From positions 18,639,001 to 18,703,000 of the forward strand of contig NC_092680.1 in NCBI RefSeq assembly GCF_964355755.1: DNA of 64,000 bases, read 5' to 3'. The translations under genes and the position numbers were made by a program. Below the pieces are notes generated by a model that saw only the letters and a list, made by a program, of their open reading frames with translations, was not told the DNA's origin and searched no databases. Source of the stretch: Antedon mediterranea (lineage: Eukaryota; Echinodermata; Crinoidea; Comatulida; Antedonidae). Positions 52,901 to 61,900 of the stretch are shown in pieces (the first letter of the stretch is position 1; each line of letters starts with the position of its first letter).

Positions 52901-55900
52901 TACCAGTATGATGAGTATGTATATCCAAGAATTTAACAGGTAGTTGAAACTGAATGTAAAATATTCGTTGTTTAGCCGCCATTATCTGCAGCAGTTCAGA
53001 CAATCCATTCTAATAATAAAATATCTGGAATATACCTTACTTGTTGTGATTCACAACCTGAGAATGAGGTATGGAAGCAGCAAACTTTCGATTAAAGCAT
53101 TCCCTATACTAAGAATGAGGTCATCCATGTGTGTGTGTCACTACTGTAGCTGTTGTCTACCTTGACCGCCTACACTAGTTCAATGGCTTGATTCAACCAT
53201 TATAATCAGTAGGGGTGTTTGGTAAATAAATATTTAATCTGATAGAAAGAACCCTACTGTGTTTGCTAAGTCAACATGAGGGGGCTAAACTGGGTTATGA
53301 ACGTGGTTGCGTACATAGGCCATAGCATTCAAGACATTCTACATTCTGCTATCAGACACAATGACCGAGCTGAGCATATATTTATTTAAGACATACCTAA
53401 TTGTTATCGTCATTTTGGGCGGTCTGAAATGTTGTACAAACACATTTTCTAATGTAAACCATTTTAACAAATCCATATTGAATTGCCTTTATATTATTAC
53501 GAAATATTTAGACCATAAAATTAACTAACAAACTACAAAATGGATATTTTTTATTTACAAAAAGGAGAAATATGCCTTTATATTATATCTATATTTTTAT
53601 ATATTAAATGCTGGTATTATAAAGAAAATATATAAACCAGAATGCAGTTTTATATTTTTATTTATGAATAATATGTCAATGCCATTGTGTAGTACAGTAT
53701 TTATAATTCAGGTAAGAATAAAAATAGCTAAGATGCTACAGAAAATATAAACTAAACATGACTGAATATTATTATTAATTTAAGCTAGTTTTATTTTTAA
53801 CATAATCCAGGTCATTTTCCTGGTATTCTAACCCCCTAATTTTCCCCAAATTGCGTAGCAGGTCCTCCGTCCCATGGGGCTATATTTGGTGAAATTTTTA
53901 CTGAATGCTGACATATGTTCTGTTAGTAGAAAATCAATACTAAGATATAAACAAACCATATCATCCTTGTAGGAAACACAACATAAAAAATGTAATAAGC
54001 ACGATCAATAAGACACAGACTTAACACAACACCAATAAAACATGTCATCATGATATTGATTATTAGGTTGCTATAGCAATGTATTATTATTATTGTAATG
54101 TAAATGACTTGATTGGTTTCTAAGGTCTAGTTCAAACTCAAACACTTAAAATGAAGAAAGAATGAAATAGATTTTTATTAGTTTCTAAAAATAACGCTCA
54201 TAATAAAATCTGTAATATTATTAGGAGGACGAGGGTTTGAGATAGCATATATATATATCCTGATACGGAAATTTCTCATTAAAATTAAAAGATTTTTTTT
54301 AAATGCTGTAGAAATTAATACATATTCTACTTGAGTACAGTAATATTTTATTTCAAAGTACAAACAATTAGGCAGACTACTAATACCTCAATAGCAATAG
54401 TAATTTTTCAGCTGTCAATTTATATTTTTACTCAAGTTCCTGTAATTATGGCGTTCATTTTGTAAAGGCCATTGAATGCGTAAAAGTTAAATAAAAAAAA
54501 ATTGAAATTCTTCCAAACTTTTTAATCTTAAATTACAGTTTGTATTCAGACTAGAATTTAGAAACTCTGAAAAGTGAAAAGAAAAAATGAAGAAAAACTG
54601 GAGGAATCTGATCAAGGAATCTGAAGCAGATATTTTGGAAAACCTTTTAACATAACGAAGTTTGTATTATTTGCAAAATTAATGTAATATTATAATTATT
54701 GATGGTAAAAAAAAATACATACAGCATTCACAAAATGCATCTACTAAAAGTACTACTGTGGTTTATGATATGCACCATCATCACCAGATAGATTTCTGGA
54801 ATTGACTTCTTCCAAGAAATAAAAGCTCTATTTGACTACCACCGCCCATTTAACAAATTAAAAATTATAAATGCAAATTTTGACATTTAAACAGAAAAAT
54901 ACCCCTACACAAATAATGGAATAGACTTTTATTGTTGGGATTCATTGCAGCATAGATTGTCACCTATGCATTGTCTACGCTGAGAAAGCAACAGCTTTGA
55001 TGAGAAGCAGCCAATGCAGTCATCATTCGTAATGCACTGGTAATCAGAGAAAAAATCAATTCAAATTTATTTGACAGATAGGAACCTAATAATTCATATG
55101 CTGTAATTTCCCACTAGTTCATTAAACTTTCACGTTTCAAAATAAATTACATACATTTTCCTGAATCTTTAAAAAAGCTATTATAAAGTTCCATAATTTC
55201 CACCATCAATAACATATTGGGAAGATATTGTCATGCAATGTATTCTTCGTGTCGAATGGCAACACAGCAAATGTTATAGTTATACAGAGGGCGACAAACA
55301 AAAACTGCTATGTATATAATGTTAAGTTCGTTAAGATTAAGATACTTTCTATTCTTTTAAAACGTTTTTGTTTTAACCAACTCAAGAAATTATTTAATTT
55401 GACTAAAACCCAACATATAAAAAGTCATACAAACCTACAGATATAGATATTTTAATTTATTTGTAAAATATTTTAATAGAATCTAAACTAAACTGTGGCT
55501 TGTTGAAATCTCTTGTCTCCCAATAGATTGATTGATTGATTTATCGATTGATTTATTGATTAACTTATTAGAAAATATAAATTTTTATATTGAAAGAAAA
55601 AAATCATAAAGCTAAAAAACAATTTATACAAACCCAAACATCTTAAATTACTTATCTCTGATTTCTGCTGTAAAAAAAAACCTAATATTGAGTCACAAAT
55701 AATCTTCGCTCTTCAGAATTCTTCATTCTTCCACTTGATTGTTGATTGTATTTTTATTGATTGACTAATTGATTGACTGAATACCATACCATATAAGCGC
55801 CATGAGCGCCACATGGGTGGAGGATACCGGCGCTATATAAGTTTTCATTTATTATTATACAACCTCAGCCCTTTCTTTCCCTGGGCAATTTTCAAGACCT

Positions 55901-58900
55901 TGGGTTTCTTTTAAGACCCTGGGATCCTTTCAAGACCCTGGGCTCCTTTCAAGACCCTGTGATCCTTTCAAAACGCTGGGATCCTTTCAAGTCCCTGGGC
56001 TATTTCAAGATCTTGTGCTATTTTATTAGCTTTTAATGCACAAATTATTTGCCAAACACATGCAGGAGCTTCTTTGAAAATCAAATAGGGCTAAGGGCTA
56101 AACAATATTAGGATGTTAATATGAGACATAAAACTGTAGGCACTGTCAAGTTAAAGCTTCATTCCAGGTTTTGCTGTAATAAAATTATTAGAAAAGAAAA
56201 ATGAATGTATTTTCATACATACCAAATACAGCCATCTGAGATGTAACTGCCTCAGCTCCTGGCTGATGTGACTTGTTCACTGTAACCTCATCAGCTAGGC
56301 CCCGAAGGATTGCAACCATTGACTTATGCTCTTCAATGTCACTATTGGTGTCCTGGTAAAACAATAAACAATAGAGATAATGATAATAGGAAAAAACAAT
56401 GGCTGTATCAAATAACAGCAAAACATGTCATTTATAGTGTAAATTACAATTATGGGTAGATAGATTTAGAAAAAAAACCCAATCGAAGTATTTTGGATTT
56501 GGTAAGACAAAAAAACTTTAATCTTACCTTTTGCTGTTGCAGCATAGCCTGTGCTTGCTCCACCTTCACCCCAGGGTTAACTTTCTCTTCAACATCTTTC
56601 TCCTTGCTTTCAATCCAATCTACCAAATTTGACATTTCCTCCTTGTACTGCTGACCCTTCTCAAGCGCGCTCTCTTGATCAAATTTACGTTCTGCCAGTT
56701 TGTCTCCTAGCATTTGATAACGATCATTGATATCCAGAAGTTGCCTCTGGACTTGGCTAAGATCTGCAATGAAATAAAGTTATTTGTAAATGAGAGATTT
56801 TGACTGCTATATGTTCAGTTAGTGCATGTATGGTTACTTTCTATCAATACATTTATTGTTTAATGTCAAGTTTGCTAGGAATTCTTGAAGTGTTGGGTTT
56901 TTCTAATTAAATTAAATAAAAATAAATTACGATTAAAATGAAAAACATATAAAGGTTACAAAACTTACTTTCGTCCATCAAGAAGGAGCTCTGATCCAAT
57001 TCTGAACCAATTGAACTCCTACGTGATGTGTGGCTTCGTGATTCGACACTACGTGTTTCTGAGCGTGCTTGTAAGTACCAGCGTGATCGACGGAAGGGCG
57101 ATGATTTAGTGGAGGAGGGCTCAGAGTCTTGTGTCATGTTCTCCAGTGCCACTCCTTGGCTATTGACGTCATCGATCTTGCCACTAAATGCATCATATTC
57201 TTGATTTAAAGGCTAAAATAAATAGAAATATGATTTAAAGTTAAATACTGCATACAATTTGCAATATATTCTTATATTATTAACATAAAATAAAAGTATC
57301 ATAAAATAATAATTAGTTTTTTTGGGTCTGGCAATAGAAAACGATCTGCAAAAATCTTTATGAAAGTATCAGATTGTATCGCCAACCATTGAACACATAC
57401 TACAAGTTACATTCTCTATCATTATCTTTATGCTACTGAGACTTTGAAACTGCCAAGATGATACTTTCTTCATGTTTATACTCGGGTCATTCTCCCTTAC
57501 TTCATGTATGGTGATTACTGCAATACACTTTTTACAAATGTCTGATTTATAGTTGTCACAATGTATTTCTCAGCTTCGGTAACAATGCCCTCTTTGTACA
57601 CTACATTTACAACATTGTTACTTACCTCATGTTGATTTTGTTGCTGCATCAATGTCTCTGTATCTATGGCAATGGCAGGAAGTGCGTCGACTTTATCTTC
57701 CATGTTTTCCAGCCAATCACAAACTACCTTAGCAAGTTCACTGAACTTATCATGCGCTTCTTGACAATCTTGTAGTTGAGTATTTCTGCAGGAGATAAGC
57801 ATTTACATGATAAAATCATAATATAATAAGAATGTAAATTAATATGTAAAGATGGTACAGATGGAAATATAAATAATCTATGTAAGGAAAAGATGTAACT
57901 AAAATTGTCATTATAATTAAGTTTTACATAGCTTTTTTTGCTGAAAGATCCACTATAAATGACATCAAGAAACCTCCATTTTGGGATGGTACATGAAGAA
58001 GATGGTAATTTAAAAAACCATGATTGTTGTTGGATGTGGACAGAATATATTACTATCTCTTTCAGGTACCCCCTCACAAAAACGAAAGATCTCTAATATT
58101 TATAGATAATTTACCTCTTTTGCATGAGTGCCTCAAGGACCTCCCAGTTCTTGGACAGGTTACTCATCATGTCAGTGATCCTACTGGTATCTGATGTCTT
58201 AGGATCTCTGGTGATGTCACTACCAAGTCTTTTGATGTCTTGGTAGTTGTAACGGTTTTCATCAATTTCTCTTTGGATATCCTGTATAAAAATATAATAA
58301 TAAATTTAGGTTTAAGATGATTATTCTGTATGCATGAAATTCCATTTGTTCAGTGGTATATTCTGCCCTGCAAATCCATACAATTTATCATGTACTCAAG
58401 TATTCAAAGCATGTTTAATAATAAACCACGATATTTACCATCAATTTCATGCCAAGCTCCAAGAGTTCCATCTTATTGAAATCTCTCGACTCAAGTCTCT
58501 CTATCATTGGTATGAGCCAGTCCTCCAGTTTGTCAACCTCTTCTTGCAATTGATCGAGCTTTGCCAGCATCTTTTGTAGATAATCGTTGTGATTCTTAGC
58601 GACATTGCTAACCTTGACGTATCGAGAGCTTAATGTGTCAAGCTTTCCCTTGATGTTCTTAGCAAGTTGAGGATCACTGGTCTTGATAAGAGCCATAGCC
58701 GACTCGTGGAGAGAGTCAATCGCTGGTTTGTTGCTTTCAATATCTGTCTGAAGCAACTGTGAACAAAATATACATTTTATTTTAGAAGTTAAAGTTTGTT
58801 AAAGTTGTATAGCCATTTACAATTTATTGTGTGAATAAATCTTATACTAATAATAAATAATTTAAATTAATTTAGAAATACCAGTTCTGGATGAACAGGG

Positions 58901-61900
58901 AATACTAATTAATTGAAAGGTAATCAAAAACAAAAAATGATAGTCCCAATTAGATAAACTAAACTATAAAATGGAACTAAAACTATAAAATGGATCTATA
59001 AATAAACTAAAACAAATTTACTGAACAAAACCAACAATTAGAGTAAAATATAAACCAGAAAAAACAACTTAAAAACCCTGAAATTTACATCAAATAAAAG
59101 TTATAAATATATACCTTATCCAGGGTTGGAAGTCTGACTGTACTAAACTTTTGAGGACAAATATAAATATATATACTCTTAAAATATATTTCATCAAATT
59201 AGATGTATTATGATCACAAAATCTACTTTTGTATACTTTTTTTAAAAATAATTATTTGCAGCTTAAATTATGGAGGAATTCATTTTTTAAATGGATTCAA
59301 TCCAGTTACCATATTGAGTACAAAAATATGTAATTACAAATTTCTAAATTATTATTTTGATATAAACAACAAACCTTCAAATCTTGAAGTCTTTCTAAGA
59401 GAGCTTCCTTTTTGACGATAACTGGCGATTCTGAAAGCTTGGCAACACTCTTTTCTGTGGAATCCAACCAACGAAGAAGCTGGTCTATGTTGTCATGAAC
59501 GCTGTTAGCAACAACGATAGCTGTGCGCAATTTGTTGCTACGATCTGCTAGTTTTGATTCCATCCATTCATACTTCTCTGTGACATCACCTATGTGAATA
59601 TTACAAATATAATAATAATTTAACAGCGATATGAATGTATATTTTTTTTATATTCGTTTTATTTTATATGTATTTATTCTTTTGCCTATATTTTTTTTAT
59701 CTTTGTGATAATATTTGTTTTGTTCTAAAGGGTCTTATGACTACAGACAATTACTTGTTTCTGTAAAATCCCTGTAATGTAAGTATTTATATTGCTGAAT
59801 AAATGTGAGTGAATAAAATAATTAAATAATAAAGTATATATTCAGGCTTGCGTATTAGTTATTTCATATGAAAAAATACTGGTACAGTATTGTGTATAGA
59901 TTTAAACTCTGCACAGTGAGATGGAATACAGAGCCAGGACAATCTGATATTTATAGTTTTTAAATCATCTTAAAAATAAGTAAAGGATGGTCATTTCAGT
60001 TATATATAGTATCTTAGTGTTTCCTTAGGTCTTCTGAAAATGGATGAATGAAAAACTTACGTATAGTTTCATCGACTTGATCTTTGACCTGTCCTTGAGC
60101 ATCACTTAGATCCTTACCATACACTTTTAGTTTCTCAATATCCTTTGTGTGTAGTACACAGTCATCATGAAGAGCCTACATAAAAAGAAAAAAGATAATT
60201 TTCTTTGCAAAAATCATTGGAATCGTTTATTTTCAACTGTTGTTCCTCTGTAGGAAAAATAATTTCCTCTCCAACCACCCGTTTTTCTATTCTTGTTGTG
60301 CTTTAAAGAGATTAAGAAGGCAGAAATAGTCTCAACCATAAACTAGACTAAACTTTGAAATTAGTACTGCCAATCTTGATGCACTGCTACCTACTAACCT
60401 TATGTTGGTCCATCTGAGAGGTCACATTCTGAGGCTCAGCAGCAATTGGCTCTGCCACCTCCTTTGACACTTTCTCATATGCACTCTCTAACCATGGCAA
60501 CACAATCTCACAAGCTCCTTTGTATTTCTGGTGTTTTCCAACAAGTTCCTTTTGAACTTTGTAGTGAGCTCGACTTCGGTTTTTTAAACTCATGTAACGT
60601 TCGTAAGCATCTGCAAGCTCATCACGAACGATGTTTGATTCTGGTGTCTCCAGGAATGACTTGTTGAAAGATGCAGGCATGGCAGATTTACGGAATTCTG
60701 AAAGACCACTTCGAAATTCCTGTATTATAACACAAAACAATTTAATTTTAGATATAAAATTTAATTAATCAAACACATAACAATCAAGGTATATTCAAAA
60801 CCTTTAACCTTATACATTTATTTCTTGGAGAACCTGAAAATGTATCTTATTTGCAAGTCTATGGTATAGACTATAGACTTGCAAAGAATAATAAATAAAC
60901 AATAGATCTAACCTTTGCATTGTCTAAGTATTTGTGACCTGCTCTCTTGATAAATTTCAGATCACCTTTGTGATCACTAACATCTTCCATGAGTTCCTTC
61001 ATCTCCTCAATCTGACTAGCAAGTGTTGGAAGATCACGGCCAACATCTTTTTGAAGATCATCTACTTTCTGTTCTTTCTCTTGCAACCAGTCTTCAAACT
61101 CTTTAAATTCCTCTTTGTACTGCTCCAGATCTTCCAAGGCAGACTTTAACCGATTCAGTCTAGAGAGTGACTGTCCGCTGACAGCATTGTAGCGCCTTTT
61201 CAGGTCATCACTTGCAAACTTCAACTGTGCTTCTTCTTCTGGTGAAAGTTTGTGGCCATGTTGTCTCAGCATTAGGACCACCTCTTGTTGAGCTTGTGAC
61301 AAGGTCGGTTGGTGATCCACAATATCCTGATATAATGCCTACATTTAAAATAAAAAGCAATTGCACCTTTAAATTATTGTATCTAGTGTGTTGATATTCT
61401 AAGAATTTGTTTAGTGTTATAGATGATATTTTTTGCAATTCTAGTTTTCTTTTATAATTACCTGTTGTTTTTCTAGCTGTACAGACACAGTTTTGACTTG
61501 TTCGTTCATGGGCTGTGCAGATCCTAGCTTCTGTTCTGTCTTGGTCAACCAATCCGTGAAATCTTTAATTTCATTCATTACCTCTGACCTCTTTTCATCA
61601 AGAGATGACTGCAAAAATTTATTTAAAAACATAAGATTGAAAAGCAAGATGAGATGATATAGAAATGTTGATTATAACAACATTAATAATACACATACTC
61701 AATACAAAACAAAAAAGACAAACATATAAAAGCAATTTGGTTGTAATTTCTATACCACCACCGTCTCTTACTTACCCTGGTAACCAAATATACAACTATA
61801 GCATTTCATAAGGACCAAAAGCTTGTAAATATTAAACAAATATGTTATAATATAATTGGAAAAAAAAGGGAATTTACATTTACAATAATAGATTATCAGA

